50,795 bases of DNA, from positions 1 to 50,795 of the IMG/VR virus record IMGVR_UViG_3300048592_000287; one strand, written 5' to 3'. Both the position numbers and the translations under genes were made by a program. The number at the start of each line of letters is the position of its first letter. Positions within the stretch are counted from its first letter, which is position 1. Origin of the DNA: a virus. Of this stretch, positions 21,262 to 30,086 are shown piece after piece. The notes under the pieces were generated by a model that saw only the letters and a list, made by a program, of their open reading frames with translations, was not told where the DNA came from and searched no databases.

Positions 21262-23031
21262 GTGCTGTCCCCCGAGATCATCGCAGCGACCGACCAGCGC
21301 GACATCGCCGAGGCCGTCGACTTCGCGATCGCCCGCATGTCGTTCCCGGATTTCTACCGCCTGCTCGGTCGTCGCCGACAGGTCGGAGAGGACGGCGCCG
21401 TGCAGCTCGACTGGTGGCTGCTTCACGCGCTGCTAGACGACACGCTCGACGCCGCGTGGCGCGCTGGCCGGTGGTTCTCGATCCAGGCCATGCCTGGCAT
21501 CGGCAAATCGACCTACGCCCGCCTCCGCGCTCTCTGGGAACTCGGGCGCGACCCGGGGAAAAACGTCGCGGTGATCTCATCGCTGATGTCCACAGCGAAA
21601 AAGAACGTCGGCCTCTGCCGCTCGATCGTCGCCGAACCGCAAGAGGGGCACGAGGTTTCGCTCTTCCGCCGCATATTCCCGGAGGTGCGGCCCGACTTCG
21701 ATCGCTCCGAGGCCGAGAAGCGCGGGCAGAGAAACTGGGAGATGGCCCAGTGGTTCGTCCGCCGCGACGACGTCCAGTCGGCTGACCCGGCGTTCTCGGC
21801 GTGGCCGTGCGTCACGCAGGCGGAGGGAACGCGCGTGGACATCCTGATCGCCGACGACGCGATGACCCGAGACGTCGCGCAGTCGCCAGCGAAGCGCAAC
21901 GACGCCTGCGACGCCGCGATGGCGACGTGGCTCGAAGGGCGCCTGGTGGACGAGGCCGCCGGCGTGCGCGGGCGCGCGATCCTGATGCAAAACTGCTGGC
22001 ACCCCGACGACCTCGCCCACCGCCTGCTCAAAGACCCTCGCGCGACGTCGCTGTGGATCGGCGTCACCGACACCAACGACGCCTTCGAGGTGCGAATCGT
22101 GAATGCGCCAGACGACATGCCGATCTTCGACGACCCCGACCGCTACGAGGCGGAACGATTGAGCGCCGACACGTGGCGCCTGCCGTTCCCGCCCGACCAC
22201 CCGACGATCAACAAGGCGACGCTCGACGTGGAGGAGCAGGCAGACGCGCGCTCGTTCGCCCGCAAGAAGCGCAACCGGCCGATCGCCGACGACGACCTGA
22301 TGATCCCGTCGTGGGCGACGCGCGTCCGCTCGCCGGTGTTCGCCCACCAGCTCGCCGGTCTCGACTGCGACGACTACGGCCGGCCGATCGGCGGGGCGCG
22401 GGCGGAAGAGAACCTCCTGATCGTCGCCGGTCTCGACCTGTCGTCGCGCAAGCGCGCCGGGACGTGGTTCTCGAAGTGGGGCATGAACGTGGACCGAAAA
22501 CGATTCCCGCTCGAGATGATGGCCGGTCGTTGGAGCCCGTCGGAGATGGTGGAGGCGATCGCAGCGTCCTACCGCCGCCTCCGCTGGCGCGTGCTTTACG
22601 TCGAGACCGTCGGCGTTCAGGACCAGATCGCCGCTGCGATCAGCGAGCATCCCGACTCGGCCGCGTTCCGCCACACGATTCGCGGATTCGAGACGACCGG
22701 CGGGAACAAGATGTCGGAGGAGATCGGCCTCCCTGCGCTCGACATCCTCGTGGCGAATGGAACGATTCAGTGGCCGGACCGGGAAGCAGAGGCTGGCGCT
22801 GACCGCGCTGTGTGGTCGCGCTTCGCGGCCGAGATTGCGACCATGCCGCGCCACCTGCCTCCCGGCATGACGCCCGACGGCGCGATGTCGTGGTGGTTTT
22901 GCGACCGCGGCCTGACGACGATCGGCGGGGCGAGCTTCGGCGACTACCGAGCGGAGACGACCGACAGGAGCAACGTCGAGCGCGAGTTCGGCGAATGGTC
23001 TAGCGCCGACAGCTTCCTCGACCAATACTGA
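21262..23031 (+). CDS. terL: Terminase large subunit
   Basis: The ATP-driven DNA-packaging motor and nuclease. In the 589-residue frame, Walker A is MPGIGKST (77-84), Walker B with catalytic acids VDILIADDA (192-200), and the RNase H-like nuclease domain begins LLIVAGLDLSS (385-395, D392). A second acidic strand VLYVETVGV lies near 450. It docks on the portal encoded 8 bases downstream. GTG 21262 is the first possible start in this frame after a stop at 21250 and has no clear ribosome-binding site. An in-frame ATG at 21337 would remove 25 residues. See the frame question just upstream. Confidence 0.9.
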   Translation: MLSPEIIAATDQRDIAEAVDFAIARMSFPDFYRLLGRRRQVGEDGAVQLDWWLLHALLDDTLDAAWRAGRWFSIQAMPGIGKSTYARLRALWELGRDPGKNVAVISSLMSTAKKNVGLCRSIVAEPQEGHEVSLFRRIFPEVRPDFDRSEAEKRGQRNWEMAQWFVRRDDVQSADPAFSAWPCVTQAEGTRVDILIADDAMTRDVAQSPAKRNDACDAAMATWLEGRLVDEAAGVRGRAILMQNCWHPDDLAHRLLKDPRATSLWIGVTDTNDAFEVRIVNAPDDMPIFDDPDRYEAERLSADTWRLPFPPDHPTINKATLDVEEQADARSFARKKRNRPIADDDLMIPSWATRVRSPVFAHQLAGLDCDDYGRPIGGARAEENLLIVAGLDLSSRKRAGTWFSKWGMNVDRKRFPLEMMAGRWSPSEMVEAIAASYRRLRWRVLYVETVGVQDQIAAAISEHPDSAAFRHTIRGFETTGGNKMSEEIGLPALDILVANGTIQWPDREAEAGADRAVWSRFAAEIATMPRHLPPGMTPDGAMSWWFCDRGLTTIGGASFGDYRAETTDRSNVEREFGEWSSADSFLDQY

Positions 23032-23038
23032 GGGCGCC

Positions 23039-25489
23039 ATGTCGATCATCTCCTCTCTCTCCGCACTGTTCGCATCGAAGAGCGACCGGCCCGCGCCGGT
23101 GACGCCGCCTGCCGCGCCGCTCGACCGGTCCATGATCTTCGACCTGATCAACCCAGCGCCGCGGTCTGGACCAAGCGCAGGAGTGACTGACGAGGCGCCG
23201 CTGTGGTCGTCGCTGTCCCCCTACATCGGCGGCAACCCGGCAGGGCAGCAACGATTCACGCAGGCGACGGAGTGCTATGATGAGGACCGCGGCGGACTGA
23301 CTGTCTGGTCGCGCGACGCGGCGTTCTACGATCGGTTGCAAGAGACAGCCGACAAGAACCTCCACGTCGCCGCGCTGATCGAACAGCGGGGCGCCGAGGT
23401 GCTATGCCTCCCGCGCCGCATCGTTGTCGATTCAACCGATCCCCTCGCTCAGGATATCCGCGAGTTCGTCGAGAACGAGGTGTTCAACTCGCCCGACCAG
23501 CTCCCGCTCAATCAGCGCCTCGCTCAGATTCTCAACGCAGTCTTTTGGGGATTTTCGGTCCACGAGATAATGTGGGGAGTGCGACCGGGCGATCGCATCG
23601 GAATCGACGCGCTCGCCTACCGCTGGCCCGGTCAGTTCGTCTTCGATGCGAGCTGGAATCTCTACATGTCCAGCGGCTACGGAGCAAAGCTCGAAAAGAT
23701 GCCCCGTGAGAAGTTCATCGTCGCGCGCGGCGGGTTTCCTATCCTCTGGGACAACCCCTACGGCAACGGAATCCTCCACCGCCTGCGATACGTTGACGCG
23801 ATCAAGCGCAACGTCGAGCGCTACTGGGTTTTGTTTGCCGAGCAGTTTGGAGCCCCGACCGTCATCGCGAAGATGCCGCTCGGCGCGAACGATCGAAAGA
23901 ACCTCTATGACGAGGTCCGCGCGGCGCTCAACGGCCTCGGGAAGCGGCTCGGAATCCTGCTCCCGAAAGACGTCGAGTTCGACGAGCTGTCGCGCATGGC
24001 GCCGGCGAACGGCCGCACGGTGCATCAGGCGATCTTGAAATACATCAGCGACCTCGAGGCCCAGCTCATCCTCGGATCGACGCTCACGACGGCTGAGGCG
24101 GAGAAGGGGACGCGCGCCCAGGCCGAGGTGCATCAGACGACGTCGGAGAAGCGCACCGAGGCCGACGCATCGTCGCTCTGCGACATCATCAACCGCCAGC
24201 TCATCGCGACGCTCGTCCGACTGAACTTCGGCGAGCTGCCGCGCGAGATGGTTCCCTATTTCGTGATCGACACGGACCCTGGCGAAAACCTTACCGAGAA
24301 GGCCGCGCTCTACACGACGCTCGTCCGCGACCTGAATCTGGCGATCAGCGAGTCGCACCTGCGCGAGGTCTTCAACGCGCCAGCGCCCGACGACGTTGAC
24401 GACGACAACGAGCCGCCGCCTCCCACCACCCCGCCAGCCTCGAAGACGGTGGCCGCTCCGGCGATGCGAGATTGCGGATGCGCGCCGATCGCCGCGTTCG
24501 CGGACAGGGAGGCGTCGTTTGTGACGCCGGCGGCAGTTGCTCGCATCAGGTCGTGGGGCACGGCGAGCGATCGCCTCTATGCAGAGATGCTCGCCGACGT
24601 GCGCGCCTGGTTCATGCGCTGGCGCGACGCGGTGATCCCGTATCTAGAGGGCGACGACATCGTGACGATCAGGGCAGTCAACCTCGCGACGCCGGAGAAC
24701 CTGCCGCGCGAGCTACTCGTGAAGCGGTGGATGCAGGCCGAGGCGCTGTCGGCGATCCGCGCGATGTCTGACACGCTCGACGACTTCTCCGATCAGGGAG
24801 CCGACTCCGTGCTCGCCTCTGACAGCGACGTGGTCGCGAGCTTCGCCGATCCTGTGTCGGATGACCTGTTGGCCTACCGTCAGGGTGTGGAAATCCTCCA
24901 GTCGCGCGACATCGTGACGGAGAGCCAGCTCGCCAGCTACCAGACGATGCTCGTGGCGCAAGGCGTCCGCGAGGAAATCGTCGCCAGCGTCGCGCGCGCT
25001 CGCGCCCTGGTCTTCGCCGGCGACGTATCATCGGCAGTTACCGCGCTGGTCCGCGACTCGCTCGTCACTGCGGCGCGCGATGGAATCTCGTTCGCCGATT
25101 GGCGAAAGACGTTCGACGACGTGCCAGTCACCGACCTCCCAGGCAGCGGCTCGCAGGCGCGGATGGAAACGATCTACCGCACCGAGGTGAATCGGGTCTA
25201 TCACGAGCAGCGCGAGGCGCTCTACGCCAAGCCGGCTGTGGCGTCGCGCCTCCTCGGGTTCGACTGGTATAACCCGAACGACGACCGCTCTCGCGAGACG
25301 CACGCAGCGCTGATCGGCTTCATCCCGATCGACAGTCCGTCGGCGTCGGAAGTGCCGCCGCTGTCATACAACTGCCGCTGTGCGAAGTTCCCGGTGATGA
25401 AGCGGCCGGGGCGAGTCGCTCCCGAGGTAGACCGCGAAGACCTCGCCGCGCGATGGAACACGACGGAACGATTTCGGGTTTCGGACTGA
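23039..25489 (+). CDS. Portal protein (DUF935, Mu gp29-like) fused to Mu F-like head morphogenesis domain
   Basis: One 816-residue frame holds two proteins that are separate in Mu. Residues about 60-450 match the DUF935 portal (TVWSRDAAFYDRLQETADK, ALIEQRGAEVLCLPRR, GFSVHEIMWG, GNGILHRLRYVDAIKRN, ALNGLGKRLGILLPKD, ISDLEAQLILGSTLTT). A Pro-rich linker (about 461-475) leads to a C-terminal part ending in the Mu F/gp7 motif (TIYRTEVNRVYHEQRE, then PPLSYNCRCAKFP near 790). The portal ring is the vertex channel for DNA; the F-type domain assists early head assembly inside the capsid. The stop is followed by an intrinsic terminator. Confidence 0.88.
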   Translation: MSIISSLSALFASKSDRPAPVTPPAAPLDRSMIFDLINPAPRSGPSAGVTDEAPLWSSLSPYIGGNPAGQQRFTQATECYDEDRGGLTVWSRDAAFYDRLQETADKNLHVAALIEQRGAEVLCLPRRIVVDSTDPLAQDIREFVENEVFNSPDQLPLNQRLAQILNAVFWGFSVHEIMWGVRPGDRIGIDALAYRWPGQFVFDASWNLYMSSGYGAKLEKMPREKFIVARGGFPILWDNPYGNGILHRLRYVDAIKRNVERYWVLFAEQFGAPTVIAKMPLGANDRKNLYDEVRAALNGLGKRLGILLPKDVEFDELSRMAPANGRTVHQAILKYISDLEAQLILGSTLTTAEAEKGTRAQAEVHQTTSEKRTEADASSLCDIINRQLIATLVRLNFGELPREMVPYFVIDTDPGENLTEKAALYTTLVRDLNLAISESHLREVFNAPAPDDVDDDNEPPPPTTPPASKTVAAPAMRDCGCAPIAAFADREASFVTPAAVARIRSWGTASDRLYAEMLADVRAWFMRWRDAVIPYLEGDDIVTIRAVNLATPENLPRELLVKRWMQAEALSAIRAMSDTLDDFSDQGADSVLASDSDVVASFADPVSDDLLAYRQGVEILQSRDIVTESQLASYQTMLVAQGVREEIVASVARARALVFAGDVSSAVTALVRDSLVTAARDGISFADWRKTFDDVPVTDLPGSGSQARMETIYRTEVNRVYHEQREALYAKPAVASRLLGFDWYNPNDDRSRETHAALIGFIPIDSPSASEVPPLSYNCRCAKFPVMKRPGRVAPEVDREDLAARWNTTERFRVSD

Positions 25490-25519
25490 TCGGCCCGGCG
25501 GGTCTGCCGATTGGTCCGC

Positions 25520-25565
25520 GCGGGGCGCGCCTTCTGTCCTCGAGGTCGCGCCCCGCACTGTTTTT
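25520..25565 (+). terminator. Intrinsic terminator after the portal gene
   Basis: GCGGGGCGCG (25520-25529) pairs perfectly with CGCGCCCCGC (25547-25556), with CCT/AGG extending the stem inside. The right arm is followed by ACTG and a T5 run (25561-25565). The strong stem plus T tract between two genes makes a rho-independent terminator or a partial one that lowers downstream expression. Confidence 0.75.
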
Positions 25566-25603
25566 GTGGAGCGGCGGCGAATCGCTGTGGTTCAGTGGAT
25601 TGC

Positions 25604-26785
25604 ATGAGCACCCTGAACACCGCCGACACGACCGGGCGATGCAATTTCAGCGACGCCCCGCTTTTTTTCGATAACTTCCCGTCCGTTGACGACGGCAACG
25701 GCATGACCGGCTGGGTCGAAATCTTCCGCGCCGGAGACTACGGCGAGCGGGGAAAATACGGAGCGACCGAGCTGGCGCGCTTCGTCGAGAACTTCGGCGC
25801 CGAGGTCGTCCGCGTCCCGCTCACTCGTGACCATATCCGCGAGGGCCACGCGCTCGGATGGGTGCGGGAACTGAAAGTCGAAGGCGACGTTCTCATGGCG
25901 CGATTCGGAGACGTGGACGACTGGACGCGCGAGGCGGTCAACCGCGGCATGTGGGGCGCCGTTTCGATCGAAGCATGGACCGGCGTCCCGATCGGTCTCC
26001 CCGCCGGCGTGGTCCTTGAACCGCCGACGCTCTCCGCCGTCACGCTGCTCGGCGCCAGTCAGCCGGCCGTGAAAGGACTTAAGCAGCCCAAGTTTTCGGA
26101 CGTCGCTGGCAACTCCGCGCCGTCCTCCACTCCGGTCGAGAAACCCGCGACCGACCTCATCCTCAACTACATGGAGACGAAACCCATGCCGACCGAAATC
26201 ACCACTCAGGATCAGACCGACCGTGTCGCGGAACTCGAATCGAAGCTCGCCGCGTCCGAATCCGCAGCCTCGAAGTTCCGCGCCGATGCGGAGGCCGCGA
26301 GTGCCGAACGCGACAAGCTCAAGGCCACCATCGGCACGTTCTCGGAACGACTCGACGTCGCCACGAAGCAGATCGCCCAGCTCAACGAAGACAAGGCGTC
26401 GGCCGAGTTCGATCGTCGCTTCTCCGACCTCGTGAAGAGCGGCAAGGTCACGCCGGCGGAGCGCGAGATTCTCCGCGCCCAGCACAGCGCGAACCGCTCG
26501 CTCGACAGCGTGGACGGCGCCGCGGAGATCAAGTTCGGCGATCAGACGTTCTCGCACGTCTCCCTGTTCTGGCACGGCCTCGAGACGCGCCAGCCCGTCG
26601 TCGAGTTCGGCCAGCTCACGCAGTCGGGCGGGAGCCGATCGGCTTCGAGCGATCCCGACCTCGCGCTCTCCGAGGCGATCAAGTCGCTCGCCGCCGAGAA
26701 GAATCTCACCTATCCCGACGCGATGAAAGAACTGCGCCGGACGCGCCCCGCCCTGTTCGCGGACGCGGAAGCCGCCGTCATCTAA
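25604..26785 (+). CDS. Capsid maturation protease (Mu I-like) with C-terminal scaffold
   Basis: A 393-residue protein. Residues about 35-150 resemble Mu gpI-type head proteases: GWVEIFRAGDYG, then VPLTRDHIREGHALGWVRELKVEGDVLMARF, then an EAVNRGMWGAVSIE helix/strand typical of the family. Residues about 205-270 are a coiled coil (VAELESKLAASESAAS and ISQLNED-type heptads), and the C-terminal helix is charged, as in scaffolds. It would act inside the prohead to drive assembly and then clear the scaffold. ATG 25604 is chosen; a TTG at 25511 in the same frame lies inside the terminator hairpin. An internal start at 26186 probably makes scaffold alone. Confidence 0.78.
   Translation: MSTLNTADTTGRCNFSDAPLFFDNFPSVDDGNGMTGWVEIFRAGDYGERGKYGATELARFVENFGAEVVRVPLTRDHIREGHALGWVRELKVEGDVLMARFGDVDDWTREAVNRGMWGAVSIEAWTGVPIGLPAGVVLEPPTLSAVTLLGASQPAVKGLKQPKFSDVAGNSAPSSTPVEKPATDLILNYMETKPMPTEITTQDQTDRVAELESKLAASESAASKFRADAEAASAERDKLKATIGTFSERLDVATKQIAQLNEDKASAEFDRRFSDLVKSGKVTPAEREILRAQHSANRSLDSVDGAAEIKFGDQTFSHVSLFWHGLETRQPVVEFGQLTQSGGSRSASSDPDLALSEAIKSLAAEKNLTYPDAMKELRRTRPALFADAEAAVI
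26186..26785 (+). CDS. Nested scaffold protein from internal start (predicted)
   Basis: In the same frame as the protease, ATG 26186 is preceded by GGAGACGAAACCC, a plausible ribosome-binding site, at the boundary between the protease part and the coiled coil. The product would be 199 residues comprising coiled coil and charged tail. Mu I/Z and lambda C/Nu3 make scaffold the same way. Prediction from sequence only. Confidence 0.5.
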   Translation: MPTEITTQDQTDRVAELESKLAASESAASKFRADAEAASAERDKLKATIGTFSERLDVATKQIAQLNEDKASAEFDRRFSDLVKSGKVTPAEREILRAQHSANRSLDSVDGAAEIKFGDQTFSHVSLFWHGLETRQPVVEFGQLTQSGGSRSASSDPDLALSEAIKSLAAEKNLTYPDAMKELRRTRPALFADAEAAVI

Positions 26786-26826
26786 CCCGCTGAATCCCCA
26801 GACCACAAACGCAGGAGCACAATCAC

Positions 26827-27588
26827 ATGACCACCGTGAACACCAACGGTCAGGGCTACGCGCGAACCTACACGCACGCCAACGGCGGGAGCGCGGCCGC
26901 GCCCTACTCTGATCTCATCAACCGCTTCGTGGACGACAACTCGACGACGGCGCTCTCGCACCTCTGCGACATCGCTGGCGCCGGTGCAGTCGCCGTCGGC
27001 GTCGTCAATGACGTCGGCGTCGGCGCAAGCACGAGCCTCCCCGCTTCCGTCATCGTCAGCGGGCACGCACTCCTCTTCGTCAACGCCGCGACCTATCCTC
27101 TGGTGCCTGGCGATCCGATCAAGTGCGACGCCTCCGGTCTCGGCGTGAAGGCGCAGATTCCGGGCGAGCGCTACTTCGCGCGCGCCGTCGGATATGCGGC
27201 CGCCAACGCCGTCCTCCTCGAAGTCATCGTCGAGAACGGGACTGTCCCGACCGGCGTCGGATTCCAGACGCTGACGGCGATCACCGGAGCGACCGGCGGA
27301 GCGATCACGGCCGCGCAGCTCGCCGCTGCACAGCACTCGTCTCTCGAAATGTCCTACGCCGGTGCCGCGGCTCTCGCGATCCCCGGCGCGGCGCCGTCGA
27401 ACAAGGGCAAGCGCATCCGGATCGTGAAGACAGGAACCGCCGGCGCGATCACGATCACGCCCGCCTCCGGGACGATCGCTGGCGGAGCGACGCACGCCGC
27501 GATCGACGCCGACAACGACTTCGCGACCTTCCAGTCTGACGGCGTGTCCGACTGGGTGCTGATCGCGGACGAAACCACCATCGCGTAA
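26827..27588 (+). CDS. Capsid decoration/cement protein
   Basis: A 253-residue Gly/Ala-rich protein without charged enzymatic motifs. The first 140 residues include VPGDPIKCDASGLGVKAQIPGERYFARAVGYA, in the style of DUF2190 capsid-cement proteins (G-D-x-V/I, G-x-KAQ, A-VG-A). The second half (TGATGGAITAAQLAAAQHSSLEMSY onward) looks like a small beta domain of head fibers. It lies between protease and major capsid genes, the usual place for a decoration protein that sits on hexamers. GCAGGAGC lies before the ATG. Confidence 0.65.
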   Translation: MTTVNTNGQGYARTYTHANGGSAAAPYSDLINRFVDDNSTTALSHLCDIAGAGAVAVGVVNDVGVGASTSLPASVIVSGHALLFVNAATYPLVPGDPIKCDASGLGVKAQIPGERYFARAVGYAAANAVLLEVIVENGTVPTGVGFQTLTAITGATGGAITAAQLAAAQHSSLEMSYAGAAALAIPGAAPSNKGKRIRIVKTGTAGAITITPASGTIAGGATHAAIDADNDFATFQSDGVSDWVLIADETTIA

Positions 27589-27630
27589 CGGCAAGCCGAC
27601 GCACAAACTCTCACTCACGGAGATCAGAAC

Positions 27631-28635
27631 ATGAGCACCAGTGCTTCTTTCCCCAGTCGGCATCTGACCGGCTTCGTCGCCGGTCACGGGGCGCCGACGC
27701 ATCTCGCGTATCCGCGCCTGTTCGCGCCGATGCCGGTGCAGCTCCAGTCGGATACGTTCGACGTTTTCGACGCGGCCGCCGAGTCGCTTCGCGCGATGGA
27801 CATCCTCATCGGCCCGCGGGACAAGGCCCCGCAGGTGGACCTCAGCACGACGACCGACACCTACGCCGCGAAAGTGTATGGCGCCATCGCGTCCTACACG
27901 CCGTCGGAAGTGCGGAATGCGTCGAGCGCGCTCAACGTCCAGGAGGCGAAGGCAAAGCTGGCCCTCCGCATCCTCCAGGCGAATCTTGAGCGCGTCCTCT
28001 CGGCCGGATTTCAGGCCGCGATGACGACCGCGTCGAAGGTCTACACGCCGGCCGGATCGGGCACCGACTACGTGTGGGACGACTACACGAGCGGCCGCAG
28101 CTATCCGATCCGCGCCCTGCGCGCTCAGATCGCGGTGGTCACCGACGCGCTGTGGGCTGACCGCGAGACGCTCAAGATCACCGTCGGCCTCGACGAGAAG
28201 GTGATCGACGGCGTAGTCGAGCATCCCGAGGTGCTCGCTCGCGTCTCGGGCGGATCGACGAGCGACAGCCCTGCGCGAGTCGGCCTGCTTCGTCTCGCCG
28301 AACTGCTCGAGGTGGACGAGGTCATGCGACTCAACAGCAAGACCAACACCGCCGCGGCTGGCGTCTCGACGCCGGTGATGACGCGCACATGGAACAAGGG
28401 CGGGTTCATCGTCGCGGAGCCGAGAGGCCCCGCGGGAATGGACACGCCGTGCTTCGGCAAGCTCTTCAACTGGGACGGCTACACCGAACTCGGCATGAAG
28501 AGCGAGGGCGGCATCATCGTGGACATGTGGAAGGAGCCCAACCCGGAGGTCACCTACGTTCGCGCGCGCCATTCGTGCGACGCGAAGATCACCAACGCCA
28601 GCGCCGCCCGCTACCTGTACGGGCTGATCGCCTGA
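27631..28635 (+). CDS. Major capsid protein
   Basis: A 334-residue protein, the length and position expected of an HK97-fold shell subunit. Features: a long hydrophilic N-arm helix region (VQEAKAKLALRILQANLERVLSAGF, about 110-135), a central P-domain-like part, and a C-terminal beta region (MWKEPNPEVTYVRARHSCDAKITNASAARYLYGLIA). It follows protease/scaffold and decoration genes and precedes connector genes. There is no sequence motif specific enough to prove the fold, so the call rests on composition, length and gene order. GGAGATC lies before the ATG, and high expression is expected. Confidence 0.82.
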   Translation: MSTSASFPSRHLTGFVAGHGAPTHLAYPRLFAPMPVQLQSDTFDVFDAAAESLRAMDILIGPRDKAPQVDLSTTTDTYAAKVYGAIASYTPSEVRNASSALNVQEAKAKLALRILQANLERVLSAGFQAAMTTASKVYTPAGSGTDYVWDDYTSGRSYPIRALRAQIAVVTDALWADRETLKITVGLDEKVIDGVVEHPEVLARVSGGSTSDSPARVGLLRLAELLEVDEVMRLNSKTNTAAAGVSTPVMTRTWNKGGFIVAEPRGPAGMDTPCFGKLFNWDGYTELGMKSEGGIIVDMWKEPNPEVTYVRARHSCDAKITNASAARYLYGLIA

Positions 28636-29033
28636 TGAGCAAGGCGACCCGCAACAGCGTCGCGATCTCGATCTTCGACGGGCGGAAGGGCTCGAAGCTC
28701 TTCCGCCTCGTCGGGGAAACGCCGCGCGGTCGGATGCGTGGCGCCGAGTATGCGACCGAGAAGCGACTGAAGGCGTTCGGCATTCCCGTCCACGCGATGG
28801 TGATGTCTGGCGCACTCGAAGCGGTCGATCAGGACGAGGCCGACGCGATGGTGTCGGCGGCTATCGACCTGATGGCAGGAATCATCGAAGAGGACGACGG
28901 AGAGGCGACCGTTACGATGGTGGACGAGACATCGTCCGAGATCAACGACGACGCCCCAGTGGTCATCATGCGCTCGACCAAGCCGGAACAGGGGTTGCAG
29001 AAGGTCGGACGCCCGAGGCGCCGGATCGAATAG
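28635..29033 (+). CDS. Hypothetical head-module protein (132 aa)
   Basis: A small charged protein starting in a TGATG overlap with the capsid stop. Residues 5-60 mix basic strands and helices, residues 70-105 are very acidic, and the C-terminus is basic (GRPRRRIE). Mu-type phages often carry a small gene of unknown function here. A strong terminator follows. Function unknown. Confidence 0.65.
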   Translation: MSKATRNSVAISIFDGRKGSKLFRLVGETPRGRMRGAEYATEKRLKAFGIPVHAMVMSGALEAVDQDEADAMVSAAIDLMAGIIEEDDGEATVTMVDETSSEINDDAPVVIMRSTKPEQGLQKVGRPRRRIE

Positions 29034-29063
29034 CGCCACTTATTCCGCGCCCGCGTGACACTG

Positions 29064-29106
29064 AACGCCGCTTCGCGACTGATAACTGGCGCGCGGCGGC
29101 GTTTTT
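29064..29106 (+). terminator. Intrinsic terminator after the capsid genes
   Basis: AACGCCGC (29064-29071) pairs with GCGGCGTT (29096-29103). A two-base bulge separates this from an inner CGCG/CGCG, giving about 12 bp of stem. It runs straight into a T5 run (29102-29106). It ends the capsid transcription segment. The next gene starts 45 bases on, after a GGAGAT site. Confidence 0.85.
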
Positions 29107-29150
29107 GTTGATAGTGACTGCGTAACAATCAACCACGGAGATTTCAGACA

Positions 29151-29609
29151 ATGGCACTATGGGCAACGAGGTCAGACCTCGAATCTGCGATCGGAGATCG
29201 CGACCTGATCGCCCTCGCCGATCTCGATAACGAGGGATCGGAATCGGCTTCGACAGAGGCGAGAATCGCAGCAGCGATCGCCGCGGCGGACGAGAGCGTG
29301 AAGGCTCTCCTGCGCGGTCGAATCGACGTTGATGAGATCGCCTACGCGGACGCCCCGGCAAACCTGCGGCGATACGTCGTCAAGCTGTCAGTCGTCGAGC
29401 TGCAATCTCTCGGCCGGCGCGGGAGCTACACCGAGACGGAGGAGAAGCTGAGAGCCAGCATCTTCGCGGAGCTGCGAGACTACGCAAAGGGCATGGCGGC
29501 GATCTCATACATGCCGACTGAGCAGGAGGGCGCGCTCCGCGACCAGGTCGTGATGACGACGGTCATCGGCAGCGAGGGGACGCTGGCCCAGTTGATGGAG
29601 GACTACTGA
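29151..29609 (+). CDS. Head-completion connector (DUF1320, Mu gp36-like)
   Basis: A 152-residue protein with the DUF1320 pattern: LWATRSDLESAIGDRDLIALAD, then EARIAAAIAAADESVKALLRGR, then a long helix with NLRRYVVKLSVVELQSL. These proteins form a ring under the portal to which the tail attaches. It lies directly after the capsid terminator and overlaps the next gene by one base (TGATG). Confidence 0.8.
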   Translation: MALWATRSDLESAIGDRDLIALADLDNEGSESASTEARIAAAIAAADESVKALLRGRIDVDEIAYADAPANLRRYVVKLSVVELQSLGRRGSYTETEEKLRASIFAELRDYAKGMAAISYMPTEQEGALRDQVVMTTVIGSEGTLAQLMEDY

Positions 29610-30085
29610 TGACGCAGCACGGCGGCCTACAGCTCGACGGGCTCGACCTGATCGTCACGCGACTGATCGGCCTGCGCGAAGCGGCGCTAAACACGAAAGA
29701 CGCCATGGACGTCATTGGCGCGCACATGATGGAGGTCGTGCAGACCGCGTTCACGACGGAGACGGAGCCGGAAACGGGGAAGAAGTGGGAGCCGCTTGCC
29801 GAGAGCACGCTGAAATCGAAATATCTCAGGCGCGCTCGATCGTCATACACAGGCGGCGCCCCGCTCCGGCGAACCGGGATGCTCTTCAACTCGATCTCCG
29901 TGCTCGACGTGGACGCCTCAACGGTGGCTGTCGGATCGTCTCTCCCCCACGCGCTCTATCACAACAGCGACCCGGTCTCGCCGCGCAGGAAGTTCCCGCG
30001 TCGCCAGTTTCTCGCATTCCCGCCTGACTTCGGCGAGCTGGTCGAGTGGGTCATAACAGACATGCTGACGGAGGCGATGGGATAA
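29609..30085 (+). CDS. Virion morphogenesis protein (Mu gpG / P2 S-like)
   Basis: A 158-residue head-tail joining protein. Key segments are GAHMMEVVQTAFTTETEPETGKKWEPLA (the conserved F...P-x-G-x-x-W-x-P-L block), GGAPLRRTGML and the C-terminal PRRQFLAFP. These match the phage virion-morphogenesis family that completes the tail interface. It is bracketed by gp36- and gp37-like genes, as in Mu. Confidence 0.8.
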   Translation: MTQHGGLQLDGLDLIVTRLIGLREAALNTKDAMDVIGAHMMEVVQTAFTTETEPETGKKWEPLAESTLKSKYLRRARSSYTGGAPLRRTGMLFNSISVLDVDASTVAVGSSLPHALYHNSDPVSPRRKFPRRQFLAFPPDFGELVEWVITDMLTEAMG

Positions 30086-30086
30086 C

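Noticed and set aside
21141-21785. A 214-residue gene overlapping the terminase
   Set aside because: Only the first 40 or so residues look like protein; the rest is Arg/Pro-rich noise over 500 bases of terminase. The first part is reported separately as a frame question.
29108-29130. TTGATA promoter after the capsid terminator
   Set aside because: TTTTTGTTGATAG resembles the other TTGACA sites, but the T run belongs to the terminator, and no -10 or downstream matching element exists.
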